61,803 bases of DNA from Triparma columacea. Its lineage: Eukaryota; Sar; Bolidophyceae; Parmales; Triparmaceae. Where the stretch lies: the NCBI GenBank assembly GCA_030267965.1, contig BRYA01000178.1, forward strand, positions 1 to 61,803. Direction: 5' to 3'. A program made the translations under genes and the position numbers. The notes beneath the pieces were generated by a model that ran no database searches, had not been told where the DNA came from, and worked only from the letters and a program-made list of their open reading frames with translations. Positions 29,722 to 40,728 of this stretch are shown piece by piece (position 1 is the stretch's first letter; the number at the start of each line of letters is the position of its first letter).

Positions 29722-30536
29722 TTATACGTCTATAAACTTTGTGTTCACTCTCATTGATGGCCTCATCATGGAGCTAAGGTCTCTGATATTGCCAGACACA
29801 TCCCCGTCGTAACCGTTGATCCTGCCATCAGAAGTCCCGTCGAGATTCTTGTACACGCCTGTGTATAATGTCTTGTCTGTAAGCTTCTCGAAGATGCCGC
29901 CAGCCTTGTTTTTCGTGCCGGCAAAGACCTTCCCCTTGACCTTGAGCCCGGCGCCAGGTTCTCCGGTGGTCTTCGTGGCTACGTATTCGGTACCGAGCAG
30001 CGCCTGTGTGACCCTCGACATGGTTGAAGCTGAAGCGTTCTTCTCCTGGTTCTCAAGGACCGCAAAGAGATGGTAGGCACACAGCCTGGAGAACGCAGTT
30101 ATGGGGTCGTCCATAGGGTACTTCTTTTCGGAGAGCTTCTGCAAAGCATTGAGAAATTGAGAGAAGTTAAGCTGAACAAGGGGGCGGGTGGGAGAGTAAG
30201 GAGGGGAGTAGAGGGGATATGGGCCAAGAAATCTTCCAACACCAATGGGGTAACTGCTCGGAACCCTACAGAAAAACTTCTACCCGGACTACTTCTCACC
30301 TTCCTGTCGTTCTTGTGTTTGACGTAGTTGAAGATCAAGTCTATGTCAGGGCGAGTAATTCCGCTGTCAATAAGGTTGGGGAGGGATTTCAGTAGCTTCG
30401 CGAACGAACTGTTATCCATCTCTGGAGCAGTCTGCTTATATAGCCCTTTACGACCGAACGAGGCAAATTGGGTAAACACGAAGAAGATTGCTTCGTTCGT
30501 GGACATGCTGGCAGAGAGGGGGTACTCGGTCGACAT
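29722..30536 (-). CDS. TPPP / p25-alpha family protein
   Basis: Two exons, 30536-30300 and 30138-29722, joined phase 0 to about 217 residues. The N-terminal part is an EF-hand-like helical domain ('FFVFTQFASFGRKG', 'MDNSSFAKLLKSL', 'RPDIDLIFNYVK'). The C-terminal p25-alpha signature 'IFEKLTDKTLYTGVYKNLDG' is followed by 'SDGRINGYDGD', equivalent to the LTD-x3-YTG and Gly-rich motif of tubulin polymerisation-promoting proteins. These bundle microtubules and are found in nearly all ciliated eukaryotes (apicortin and FAP265 relatives). The final 30 residues, with 'SSMMRPSMR', are lineage-specific. A second in-frame ATG ten codons in could be the true start. Confidence 0.85.
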
Positions 30537-30661
30537 ATTGGGGGTTGGGGGGTGATTGGATAGGATTTGGGGGAAGTTCGGAGGAGGGTCAGATCAGATG
30601 AACTTCAGATGGAGCACTGACAAAATAAATTACGAAGAATATAACAACAGTCGGCCATTAA

Positions 30662-32305
30662 TTAAATGTCCAACACTTCGTTTTCGTTGAGGCCGCCAAC
30701 CCAGTTAATGAGGTCGTCGACGGAGGCTGTTTGTGTGTTGGGGGTAACTGGCGTCATTGGAACACTTTTACCGCCGCTCCCTCGTGGGGACTTTGGAGGC
30801 GACGTCCGTATGGGCGTCAGTGGGAGCGATGGTGATGGCGGCTGCGGCTGCAGCTGCGGGGCGGTGACCAGGGACTGTGCCGCTGTGCTTCCGAGGTCTC
30901 CCAAATCTAGGCCATCCTCGAGCTCTTCTAGGTCGATTCCAAAGTACTTCGATACTTGCGAGAACTCTTGCTTCGTGAGGTCCATGTCCTGGACGACCCC
31001 CACGTCGTCCTGTTCTTCGTTTTCCTTCTCCCTGAGGGCCCTAGCTGCCGCCATCCCACCCCCCCCGGGTGGTGAAGCGTTCGGTTGCACAACCGTTGCC
31101 TCTCCCCCCCCCCCCTCTTCTATTTTCTCTCCGCCCTCCTTTTGGTCCAGAACGCCGCTCATATACAGCTTATGCATCTCCTTCACCATTTCAACGCTTC
31201 CCTTCCTCCCCTTTCCGTGAATCACCCCTACCTTGCCTGCCCCCTCCGCCTCTTCCCTCTCCTCGCCCTTGCCCACCAGGTTCTTGGAGTGGAACCCGAA
31301 CATATTCTTGATATTGTCGTCCCTTCCGCTTTCTCCGAGCCTCGTGAACCCTCCCTCCCTCGCCGTCCTGTTAACCTTGAGCATCCTCGCAGCAAGGTTC
31401 TTGTTGTAACCCCCGCCAAACAATTTTTTTGATACTGCGGAGCTCTGGTTAGCTCTACCTATTGCAAATCCGTTACCCACTGAAATCCCACCATCCGTCG
31501 GTGCAGAGTGCGACATTTCTCTCGTTGATGCCGCCATGTCATTCCTGGAGCTTCGGGCTTTGCTGCTATACCTGGCGCCTACCTTTGGCCCTTCACCGCC
31601 CCCTCCGATGCCCATGCCTACACCGCCTCCAGGCTCGCTATGGGAGTAGCTGTACCTGCTGTTTAGGCTGAATTCGCTGTTCACGCTGTTGTGAGACCTC
31701 GCAGACATCGGAGGCTTGTTGTAATTAATTTGGTTGAGGTCGATTTGTGTAATCGGCTGCTGCCGCGGAATTGACGACAAGATTCTCGAATACCCGACGG
31801 CAGAGTTATTCTTGCTCCCCCTCCTCCTCCCCCTCTGTTGCTGCCTCTGTCTCACCGACGAGGCATTGCTGAATACACTCGACTGGTCGGAGCTACCCTT
31901 TACGTTTGATGGCCTTGGGATAGAGAGTGGTATCCCGCCTCTTCCTCCTCCGTGTGCGCCCCCTCCAACTCCTTGGTCTCCTTCTCCCCCCCCCGACCCC
32001 TGCTCCTCAAGCAACCTTGCCAAATAATCAACTTGCTGCTTCAAGCTGTCGACCATGCCCCTATCAACCATCACTCCGTCGACTTGACTCCGTCCGGTTC
32101 TCCCGTTCCCGCCATAACCCCCCCCTTCCCCCATGCCATCAACCACCCCTCCCCCTCCTCGTTTGTCCAAAGGCTGACTTCTTAGTTCTCCGCCGTTAGC
32201 GTACGGCATCCGCGGCGGCACACGGTTGGACTGGACTTTGTTGGCGAGCTGGTACTCCTGCCAGGGCCCAATATACATGTTGAAATTCAACCTTCTCAAC
32301 CGCAA
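30662..32305 (-). CDS. Disordered protein with N-terminal YIGPWQEY motif
   Basis: A single-exon frame of 547 residues. Near the N-terminus is a conserved-looking 'MYIGPWQEYQLANKV'. Almost everything after it is disordered: Gly/Ser/Arg-rich with Gln patches and many Ser-Pro sites. A short coiled coil lies at 'VDSLKQQVDYLARLLEEQG' and a helical C-terminus at 'FSQVSKYFGIDLEELEDG', ending 'LINWVGGLNENEVLDI'. I do not recognise the family. Its place between TPPP and an RPEL protein, with a 65-base divergent promoter, suggests a cytoskeletal or basal-body role, but that is inference. Translation may start at residue 10 (32278). Confidence 0.65.
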   Translation of the reverse strand: MRLRRLNFNMYIGPWQEYQLANKVQSNRVPPRMPYANGGELRSQPLDKRGGGGVVDGMGEGGGYGGNGRTGRSQVDGVMVDRGMVDSLKQQVDYLARLLEEQGSGGGEGDQGVGGGAHGGGRGGIPLSIPRPSNVKGSSDQSSVFSNASSVRQRQQQRGRRRGSKNNSAVGYSRILSSIPRQQPITQIDLNQINYNKPPMSARSHNSVNSEFSLNSRYSYSHSEPGGGVGMGIGGGGEGPKVGARYSSKARSSRNDMAASTREMSHSAPTDGGISVGNGFAIGRANQSSAVSKKLFGGGYNKNLAARMLKVNRTAREGGFTRLGESGRDDNIKNMFGFHSKNLVGKGEEREEAEGAGKVGVIHGKGRKGSVEMVKEMHKLYMSGVLDQKEGGEKIEEGGGGEATVVQPNASPPGGGGMAAARALREKENEEQDDVGVVQDMDLTKQEFSQVSKYFGIDLEELEDGLDLGDLGSTAAQSLVTAPQLQPQPPSPSLPLTPIRTSPPKSPRGSGGKSVPMTPVTPNTQTASVDDLINWVGGLNENEVLDI

Positions 32306-32370
32306 TATTTGTCCCTGACAGCTTTGGTCGAATTGGGGAGTTCTTCCTTTCCTACAATTGACGAATAAAT
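32306..32370. promoter_or_regulatory. 65-bp bidirectional promoter region
   Basis: The start codons at 32305 (-) and 32371 (+) are 65 bases apart. The segment holds no defined motif that I can name. Confidence 0.5.
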
Positions 32371-33487
32371 ATGGCTACTAGAGAACGCGCCGAATCGTTG
32401 CAGGCCAGCCTAGAGGCTCGTCCTGATAAAAGCAGCCTGACAGACAGCGGCGTCCTTGTTGAAAAGGTACGAGGAAGGTGATGGACGCTATGATATCTTA
32501 ACGTGAGTTCGGCTTCTCATGTGCGGAAAAATACTAACATTGCTCTCCTTTCGCCCCAAAATCCTATACTTGTAGACCCCCGTAGCTGCTCAACTCGAGA
32601 AGAACCTAAGGAAAGCTACGTTGACGAACTCCTTGAAGGATAGGCCCACCAAGGAGACTCTCGAGGCGGCTGCCATCTTGATAGATCAGACTCCCGAGCA
32701 GCATGCACTTGAAAAGAACCTCGCGAAGTCAATGCTGTCCAGAGGTCTCAATGCCACGAACCGCCCATCCTACGAATCTCTCAAGGAGGACAACATCATC
32801 GTTGACAATGGCAAGGTGAAGGAGTTGGAAAAGGCAATGGCGACAGACAAACTCAAGGTTGGTCTTGAAAACAGGGCCGAAGCGGACGATTTGAAGGAGA
32901 AGGGGGTCCTTAAGACCGCCAACGATGCCAACAAGGAGAGCTTGGAAAAGAGCATGGCCAAGGACAAGCTATCGAAGGAGCTCAACAAAGATCAAAGGCC
33001 CTCGGTCGACGAGCTGAAAGAGAAGGGCGTCGTCAAGGACGAAATGCGCGTCAGGGCAGAGTCGCTCACCACCGAGATGGCAAAGACTTCTCTCAAGAAC
33101 GAGCTAGCTGGCAGACCGAGTGTGGAGGAGGTCAAGAAGGCTGGCGTTTTAAAGACAACGGCTCAGGCCAACGCCGTGACTCTCGAGAAGCAGATGAATG
33201 CCGATATGGTGGCAAAGAAGGTGGCCAGGCGTCCTAGTGTTCAAGAAGTTAAGGACATGTCGATAGGAGCGGACGTTGATCCAGAGGCCAAGGTTCTCAA
33301 GGAGCTCAAGAAGAGTGATAGCGTCTCCAGTTCCGGGAGCACCGTCGTTGTTAAAAAGTCTGACGCCGACACCCCTCCTGCGGCTCTTGCCGCCGCTGCT
33401 GCACCCGCAAAAGCGGTTTCTCCGCCTCCCGCAAAAAAGGCGGAAACACCAAAGAAGAAGAAGAAATTCTTCTTCGGATTGTTTTAG
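32371..33487 (+). CDS. RPEL-repeat protein (probable G-actin binder)
   Basis: Two exons, 32371-32466 and 32576-33487, give about 335 residues. Roughly seven RPEL-type units spaced about 35 residues apart are visible, each a short helix, then 'RPs-x-eel' or a variant, then 'GVLK'. Examples are 'LKDRPTKETLEAAAILI', 'NKDQRPSVDELKEKGVVK', 'LAGRPSVEEVKKAGVLK' and 'ARRPSVQEVKDM'. One unit reads 'ENRAEADDLKEKGVLK' and has lost the Pro. RPEL motifs bind monomeric actin in MRTF and Phactr proteins. Here there is no SAP, leucine-zipper or phosphatase-binding domain; instead a Ser/Ala/Pro tail ends in a Lys run and 'FFFGLF'. The protein could buffer or sense G-actin. Confidence 0.8.
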
Positions 33488-33834
33488 TAAAGGGGGTGGT
33501 AGTCGATTAGGGTGTTACACACAAGCGGTTGTGCAAGGTGTTACAAAAACAAAACGAAGGCGGTGGAGTTGAGTGAGTGGATGAATAGATTGGTTGGTGA
33601 ATCGGCGGGAGGTGAATGGATGGGTTTTGTTTGTGGCTTTATTGATTGATGTGGTGGGATGGGCGACAACAGAAGACATAAACCAAAAAGAAACATTGCT
33701 TTCATGAGAGCACACACGACAGAGTCGCTTTAATTTGATTAGCTCCCCGTCACCCTTACACAAACACAACCGCCACAATCATCAACGATAATGTCTCTCT
33801 CCCCTCAATCGAACTTTCTCCTGTTGATAGATAT
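33488..33834. other. Intergenic between convergent genes
   Basis: This is 347 bases of 3' flank shared by the RPEL gene and the coiled-coil FxPxxN gene. No coding or RNA feature was seen. Confidence 0.6.
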
Positions 33835-35218
33835 TTACTGCCCACTGAACCGAATCTTCTCCAAGATGAAGTTGTACTTGGGATCGTACTCCAGCACATT
33901 AATGGGGGGGTCGAGAGAGTCGTCGATCATCGTGTCCTGGCTGAACGACCTGTTTTTGACGTCAGCCTTGGCGCTCTGCACCCAGGCGGCCGGTCCGGCC
34001 CCATGCATTCTCTCCGTCTCCCACTTCTTTTGCGGCACCTCCTTGAGGAGCCTCTTCTTCAAAACGAGCTGCTCGTTGTGCTTGTTGACGTGCTGCTCCA
34101 CGGCCTTCTCGTAAAGCCTGGAGTGAACGTCCTTCCCACTTCGAGGGGCAGAGCGGGTGTTGATGACGGGCGTGAAGGTCTCCTCTTCGTGACCTGCAAC
34201 GCTCGCCTTGGCGGCAAGCTCGCCCGCGAGTTTTCCGGCGTGCTTTCTGGGCGTCGAGGCTGTCTGGCCTGTGGCCCTGTCCACGGTGTATTTGCCCTCC
34301 TTCCTCATCTTCTCGGTGAGCATTAAGGAGCGCCTGTTCAGGTGGGGAGCAAAGGAGAGCTCGGCTTCTTCCATCTCTTCCACAATCTGCTTCCTCTGGA
34401 GCCTCCTCGTTTCCTTATCTTTCTCCCAGTTCAGCATTTCATCTGCCCTCTTCCCCTGGGTGCTCTTGCCGGCCCTCTTAAGAAGTATCGTTCCCTTCTT
34501 TGCCCCAGCGAGCATGGGCTTAAAGGTGCACTCCTGCATCTCCAGGACTCTGGCGGCATCCCTCTGCTTCTGTAGTTCGGCGTTCTTTTTCTGGATCATG
34601 CCGTCCTGGCGCTCAATGAGCTTCTTCATGTCCTTGGTTTCGTCCCTGCTCTTCTTGTTGAGCTCGGGCTTGAACTGCAAGTGCTGAAGCTCGGCGGCAA
34701 GGTTGGCATTGGACTGGGCCATAATGGTCTGCTCCTTCTTCTTGTTCGAGGAGTGGAGCTTTGACACGAGGCTGTCGAACTCCTTATTGTTGAGCTTGGG
34801 AGGTGTTCTCTTTGCTGGGGATTTTTGCTTCTCGGCCCACACTGCGGCAACGCGCGCGCGGGGAGGGGGGGGGGGGGGGAAGGGGGGGAGGTCAGCGAGA
34901 GCGAGGGTTGACATGGTAGACGGGCACTTTCTCCCACCTCCTCCCCTCTCTCACTAACCCCAACCCCGATCAGGGCCACGGCTCCCATACCCCTAAATAT
35001 CACTCACCCTCATAAGGAGTCTTCCTGTTGGGCATCATTACGCTCGACTTGTTCATACTGCTGAGGAAATTGCCTCCCGAGCCACTAGTCACGCTGACCC
35101 CATCCATTTGGCTGGAGATCTTGGCAACGAGCTCCTGCGTGCTCTCCCCATCTGTCCCTATACTCTGCGTTTCGAGAAGGCGCGATAGCTTATTCAGAAC
35201 ATCTGCATCGTCACTCAT
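33835..35218 (-). CDS. Coiled-coil protein with FxPxxN repeats
   Basis: Two exons, 35218-35008 and 34841-33835, join (phase 1) to about 405 residues. The N-terminal 70 residues are acidic and Ser-rich. The middle is a charged coiled coil. Three copies of a short motif stand out: 'ECTFKPMLAG', 'ELSFAPHLNRRS' and 'EETFTPVINTRS', the last followed by 'VHSRLYEKA'. This F-x-P-x-(I/L)-N-x-x-S with a downstream RLY pattern recurs in protist flagellar coiled-coil proteins, but I cannot assign a named orthologue. The C-terminus 'YDPKYNFILEKIRFSGQ' is compact. A flagellar or basal-body association is inferred from motif and neighbours. Confidence 0.65.
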
Positions 35219-35418
35219 CTTGAGTTCTCGTAGTGATAGTCTCTAAGCTCTTAGGGGATACAATTTGTGTAATTTTCTCAAGTAACTGTTTAGTCCTTCT
35301 CAACTTTGCCCACTTTGGAGAGGAAGCTTCGGAAGCTGTTAATTTTAACTCCTCTCAGCCATTTCCCAAAAGAAACCCACCTTGTAGAACTGCGAGGCGC
35401 CTCCCGGCTTTAATCAGC
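35219..35418. promoter_or_regulatory. 200-bp divergent promoter region
   Basis: The region between the starts of the FxPxxN protein and the armadillo protein. No specific element could be assigned. Confidence 0.4.
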
Positions 35419-38400
35419 ATGAATTTAGACGATAAGTGGGACTGGAATGACAAGAAGTTGCCGTGCAAGGTTCGCATAGAGAGTGGTAACCCAGCGGCTG
35501 ATGACCTTCGAGACAGGTTGCGTGAGATGGGCATGCGCCTGGCCTTGGAGAACTTGAAGAACGACGAGATCACAACAACGGCTAGCAAGAAGTCGGACGC
35601 TCTGCGTAAGAAGACGATCCGTTTGGACAGTGATGATGCCATTGCAACAACCCTCTCCTCCTCGAATTATGTAAGTGTGCCTGTGTTTTCCCCAGTGCGC
35701 CTGCCTTGCCCCCCCTCACGCCGTCCCCCGCGCCCCTTTACCCGTTCAGAACGCTCCCGCTCTCTTCAAGCACGTCGATGACCCCGTGTTGGGCCCAGCT
35801 GCCATGAACATTAACAAGCGGTTCCTGCGTGTGCCCAAGTCCCCTCCCAGGAAGATCATGATGGACCTTCAAAAGGAGCGTCTTATCAGAACAGGTACAA
35901 TTCCCCACTCTTCGGACGAGACCAAGAAGACGTCCAAGAGTGTCGTTAAGCGCAGGGTTAGGAACTCGAGGAAAGCAAAGAAGCAGGTGAGTGCCATGGA
36001 ATTTACGGAACCTTCTTGAAGTCTTTCCTCCTCGACTCCACATACAAACCTCGGTCTTACCACTGCCCACCCCCAGGAGCACGAGCTGGCGACTGAGTCC
36101 ATCGACTCCACCGCTGTCAAGGCCGCTCAGCAAATTTTCAAGCCCTACACCGGCGACCTCTTCGGCTCTTCGGGCAACTACATGAACGGCATGGTGTATC
36201 TCTCTCGCTGTGCCCGCCCCGCCAACCCTATGGGTGGCTTCAGCGGCTGGGAGGACAACATGGATCAGGTAATCGAGGATGGGAGCGAATCCGTTGAGCC
36301 CACCGTCTCCGAGCACGAGTCTTGGGAGCAGCTTTCCAAGGAGCTAGAGGCCAAGGTAACCTGCGCCTCCACAATTTGCGCCTGGTCAAAACACCCTGCG
36401 AACGCTGAGCGTCTCGCCGCGGAGGGTGCCCTTGATGCAATTATGAGGCTTTCCAAGGAGGACGACAAAAAGATCCGCCGCCACTGCGCTTCTGCTTTCC
36501 GCCACATGTCTTCGCAGCAGATTCTCTGCGAGCAGATGATCGAGGTCGTCGTCAACCCTGTCCTCAACGAGCTCAGCCAGACTTCCCAGGATGACGCCAT
36601 CTCACGCGACTGTGCCGTCGCCATGCTCAACCTCACGAGAATGCACGGCAAGGAGGCCGATTTGGTTGAGGTCGGTGCCCCCATCGCTCTCATCAACGTC
36701 ATGAACATGCATGAGAACCTCGCCGGTGTATGTGCGAGGGGTCTCTTTAACCTCACATGCGTTGACGAGCCCTACCAGAAAATTGAGCATGTCACCAACT
36801 CCTTCCTGAACCTCGCTGAGTCTGGGGCCGCCACCCTCGAGGTTAAGCACATTTGCGCCTCGGCCCTGTGCAACCTGTCGGACCTGAAGTCCATGCGCCT
36901 GCGTCTCGTCCAAGACGGAATTGTCAAGGTCCTCGGCCAGCTCGTTCGTGGGGCCGAGGCCAAGACCCGCCGCGTTTGCGCGATCATCCTGCAGTCGCTT
37001 GCCTCCACCAAGTCCTGCAGGCAAGAGATGGTCAACAAAAACGCCGTCCAGGTCCTGTACTCTCTCTCGAGCGACAACGACGCCAACACCCTTCACTATG
37101 TCGCGTCCGCTATGATGCGCCTTGCGTTGGAACCAGCCAACGTCCCAAAGGTTGTCAACGAGGCCGGCGTCGCCGCTCTCTGCAACATCTGCCAGCGCTG
37201 CCCTGACATGCCAAAGACGACCCAGCCCTGCGCTGCCGCTTTCCAGGTACTATCGCGCACTGATGCCGTTAAGACGACAATGGTGTCCGACGGGGGCTGC
37301 GTCGCTGCTCTCGTCACGCTGCTTCGCATGTCCAAGGACCCCAACACCTTGCAGTTTAGCCTTCTTGCATTCTGCAACCTCCTCACCAACGAGGAGAACC
37401 ACATGCCAGTTCTTAAGGACATGGGCGTCCTCGCCATCATTGAGCACCGCAAGAATACCGTTGAGGGGATCAGGGAGTCCTGCGCCCTGGCGTTGTTCAA
37501 CCTCAGCTGTGGGGAGCAGTGCCGCAAGTCGGCTGTCGCCGTCGGCGCTGTGTCGGCCGTCATGGAAATTGCCAAGCTCGACGACGCGCAGGCTAAGATG
37601 AGGTGCGCCGCCACCCTCTGCAACCTATCCGCCGAGCCCTTGAACATCTCCAAGATGGTCGAAGAGGGGGTCATTCCTACTTTCATCGACCTCCTCATGA
37701 CCGGCGAGCCTGAGACCGTCAAGCACTGCTGCGCTGCCCTCTGTCAGCTGGCCATGGACTCGGATTCTTGTCAGAAGATCGTCGAGCTCGGGGCTGTCCC
37801 TCACATTGTCGCTGGCGTGGAGACCGGAGATGACCAGACGAAGTTCTCGTGCTGCTCTGTGCTCTCGGCTCTCTCCTTTCAGGCCGACTGTAGGCAGAAG
37901 CTCGTCAACATGGGGGCACTCACTGCCCTCATCAACCTCGCGCAGATGGAAGATGAGAGCACCCGCTTGAGATGCGCTCTCGCCTTTGCCAACTTGAGTT
38001 GCGAGCCAACCGTGCAGGGCGTCATGGTCGAGCAAAATGTCTTGCCGATCTTGAAGATGCTCAGCAACTCCTATAGCGAGGAGAATCAGATGTTCGTCGC
38101 CAAGGCTCTCTGCAACTTGAGCTGCCACGTGGGCTCGGAGAAGAAGATGCTTGAGCAGGATTGCGTGTCGTCCCTCATGATGATTGGCATGGTCAGGTCC
38201 GTGCATTATTTGACAAAGCAGGTCTGCGCCAAGGCCTTGCTCAACCTGCTCAACGAGGATAGCCTCGAGCAGCTTTGTGAGGAGGGCCTTGTGAGCACTA
38301 TTTCGAGCTTCTCCAAACTCAGCGACGAGCCCACAATGAGGATCTGTGCCCAGGTTTTCAACGTTCTGTCATCCAGCACTGCCGGAAGGGCAAAGTTGGT

Positions 38401-40261
38401 GGAGAAGAAGGCTGCCCTTTTCGGCTTGCTCAGCCTCCTCAAGAGTTCCGTCCTCACCACAAAGGTCGTCGTCGGAAAGACCATTTGCAACCTGCTCTGC
38501 AACCTGGACAGCCAGGCCGCCGCAGTTGCCGTTGGCGCGGTCGCACACCTTGAGAAGGTGGCCATGCTGGGAGACGATGAGTCTCAGAAGGAGTGCGCTA
38601 GGGCTTTTTTCCTCATCTGCGGAAACCACGACAACCGGCAGATGATTGTGAACGTCAGGGCCACCCCTCCCATCATCTTGCTTGCGCGCTCGACCAACCC
38701 CGACACAAGGGCATACGCTATCAAGGTTATTGGGGTCTTGGCCCTCCACGAGGACACGAGGCTCGATTTGCTGGCCAACAATGTCATCACCTGGCTCGTG
38801 AACATCACGGAGGAGGATATTGATTCAGATCTCATGGCTGTTGTTGCCAAAGCTCTGTGCAACCTGTCTCTCGTCGAGGACTACGCGGGCAGCATGGTCC
38901 AAGAAGGTGTCGTTAGCGCCCTCATGAGGATTCAGACCAAGGTCGACAACGGTAGCGTTGCCCATCTCATAGCAAACTGCATCCGCTCCATGGCTACCTG
39001 CTCTGAGACTCTGAGTGATATGGTGGACGACGGTGCCATTGAGCTCCTGGGCTTAATCTGCAATGTACCTGCCAAACAGTGGTCCGAGAGTGTGCTCTAT
39101 GACGCTAGTGTCGCTTGCTTCACGTTTGCTGCCAAGAGCGAGTCGCTCAGGAAGGAGCTAGTCAGCAGGGGCGGCTTGAAAATCGTCGGGAAGAGCGGCT
39201 CCTTCGAAAGCTGCTACGACTTTGCGGTCAGCATCATGTTCTTGCTGAGTCTCAACAGCGAGTACAGGTCTGCCGTGGCGAGCGGGGCGTGCGGGGAGCT
39301 TCTCGTCAAGCTCGCGCTGCAAGATCCTGAAACGACAATGACACAAAACTGCAGCCAGGCTCTGTTCATGTTGAGCAAGACTACGAAATCGCGCGATAGC
39401 TTGGTGGAGGCTGGCCTCCCTGCCGCCCTCGTGAAGCTCTGCAAAAGCGAGAACGATGACATCAAGAACTCGGCGAGTCAGGCCCTGAAGAACTTAAGCA
39501 GCGAGGGCGGTGACGGCTTGGAGGAGGGTACCGTCAGCGCTCTTATCGCCATGAGCGAGGGAGCTACCGACAACAGTGTTAGCAACTTCGATGCTAGCGC
39601 CTTGGTGGAGCCCAACGCTGTGGGGGTCGACACCGGAAAGTTCGGTCTCAGTGACAGCGAGCTTCCCGAGAAGTTCCTGGGCTCCTTCAGCTGCCTTTTG
39701 GTGACCATCGTAAAGGAGGGTGGCGGGGACGCTCCCTTAACTAAGGGGCCGGTTGGTCCCCCTGCGCCGCGTATTGCTAGTCAGCATGTGCCCCACAAAC
39801 CCGTCGTCGACGAGGAGGTCGACCAGAAGAACGAGGACGATGAGAAGCTGGAGAAGGTCATGCTGTACGCCAAGATGAATGTACCCTTGGAGTTCCAGGG
39901 CGACTTAGCCTTAGATGAGGAGGATGAAGAGGAGGGAGAGGAGGAAGCTGGGGGAGATAGCAAGGTGGAGAGGATTGAGGAGAAAAAGGAGGAGAGGCAA
40001 GAGCTGGACCAACAAGAAGAGAAGAACGAGGCGGGGTTCAAAAAGACAAGCAGGGAAAACAAGGGTGTTCCGATGAGCCCCCCCTTGCCTGTCCGCACAG
40101 AAACTCCCGAGAAACCAATCGGTCCCAAGGAGAAGCAGGCTAAGGCGCGCCGGAAGAGGCGTAGCATGCAGGCCAAAAAGAAGAGGGAGGCGGCCAAGCA
40201 AAGTGGAGGGGACAGTGACCTGAGCTTCGAGCAGCAGGCGCAGGTGGCCGGACTTTACTGA
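35419..40261 (+). CDS. Long armadillo-repeat protein
   Basis: Three exons, 35419-35670, 35750-35986 and 36077-40261, give about 1557 residues. After an N-terminal 200 residues with basic clusters, about 25 armadillo units run from roughly residue 240 to 1250. The recurrent form is 'CASALCNLSD', 'CAAALCQLAMDS' or 'VVAKALCNLSL', with helix 3 beginning 'GAV..LI.L'. The last 230 residues are acidic, then basic ('RKRRSMQAKKKREAAKQ'), and end 'QAQVAGLY'. Such a solenoid is a protein-binding scaffold. SPAG6/PF16 and ARMC-type flagellar proteins are built similarly but are shorter, so no orthologue is named. Its last 36 codons and about 40 bases of 3' flank are duplicated exactly at 43127-43278. Confidence 0.85.
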
Positions 40262-40302
40262 TTATTTTGTATGATACGATAGATGACAAAGACGCTTTTA
40301 AA
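40151..40302 (+). repeat. Direct repeat copy 1 (armadillo 3' end)
   Basis: These 152 bases are identical, base for base on inspection, to 43127-43278. The repeat covers the last 36 codons, the stop and the following 41 bases of the armadillo gene. Confidence 0.95.
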
Positions 40303-40728
40303 ACCAAACCAAACCACTATCTTTTTTGTTTTTCTTGCGGAGAACCCAAAACATGGGAACATGTGCAAGCAGTTCATCCCGTCGTAATCAGTAATAATGG
40401 ATGAGGAAGGGGCGGGAAGCGTTGCGGCGTTGTGGGGGAGGGTGTGGTGTTCGTAGCGGGGTTTGGCGACGTTTATCATGGGACGTTTATAAATTTTGAA
40501 TATCAAATAATTGCTCAAAGGTAGGAACGTTCTAAAGTTCAGGGTCGGTTACAGGTATTTTATTTCATTTTCTAACAAAAGCATTTTTGCCCTTTTTCAA
40601 CTCTTGAATCGCTCTGAAAATTTGTTTGACGACATTGTATATTAATCAGATCTCCAACCTCTCCCGTCTAACTCCGATCGACGTACCAGAAACACTAAAC
40701 AGGCAAGTTCGACCCGAGGCCCTCAAAC
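40262..40728. other. Intergenic between armadillo and channel genes
   Basis: It contains the armadillo 3' flank, the BBS7 relic, and from about 40420 to 40728 the upstream region of the channel gene. Apart from the relic I see no coding sequence. Confidence 0.7.
40335..40401 (-). pseudogene. Decayed fragment of BBS7 3' end
   Basis: Read on the minus strand this gives 'IITDYDGMNCLHMF' and then 'GFSA', against 'IITDYDGDRLLHMFSLGFSA' at the intact BBS7 C-terminus (about 43347-43411). There are several substitutions and a 3-base size difference, and no stop codon at the equivalent place. It is a relic that continues the direct repeat beyond the identical block. Confidence 0.8.

Noticed and set aside
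40255..40518. 87-residue minus-strand frame between armadillo and channel
   Set aside because: Only about 20 residues match the BBS7 C-terminus; the rest is unrelated flank, so it is annotated as a relic.
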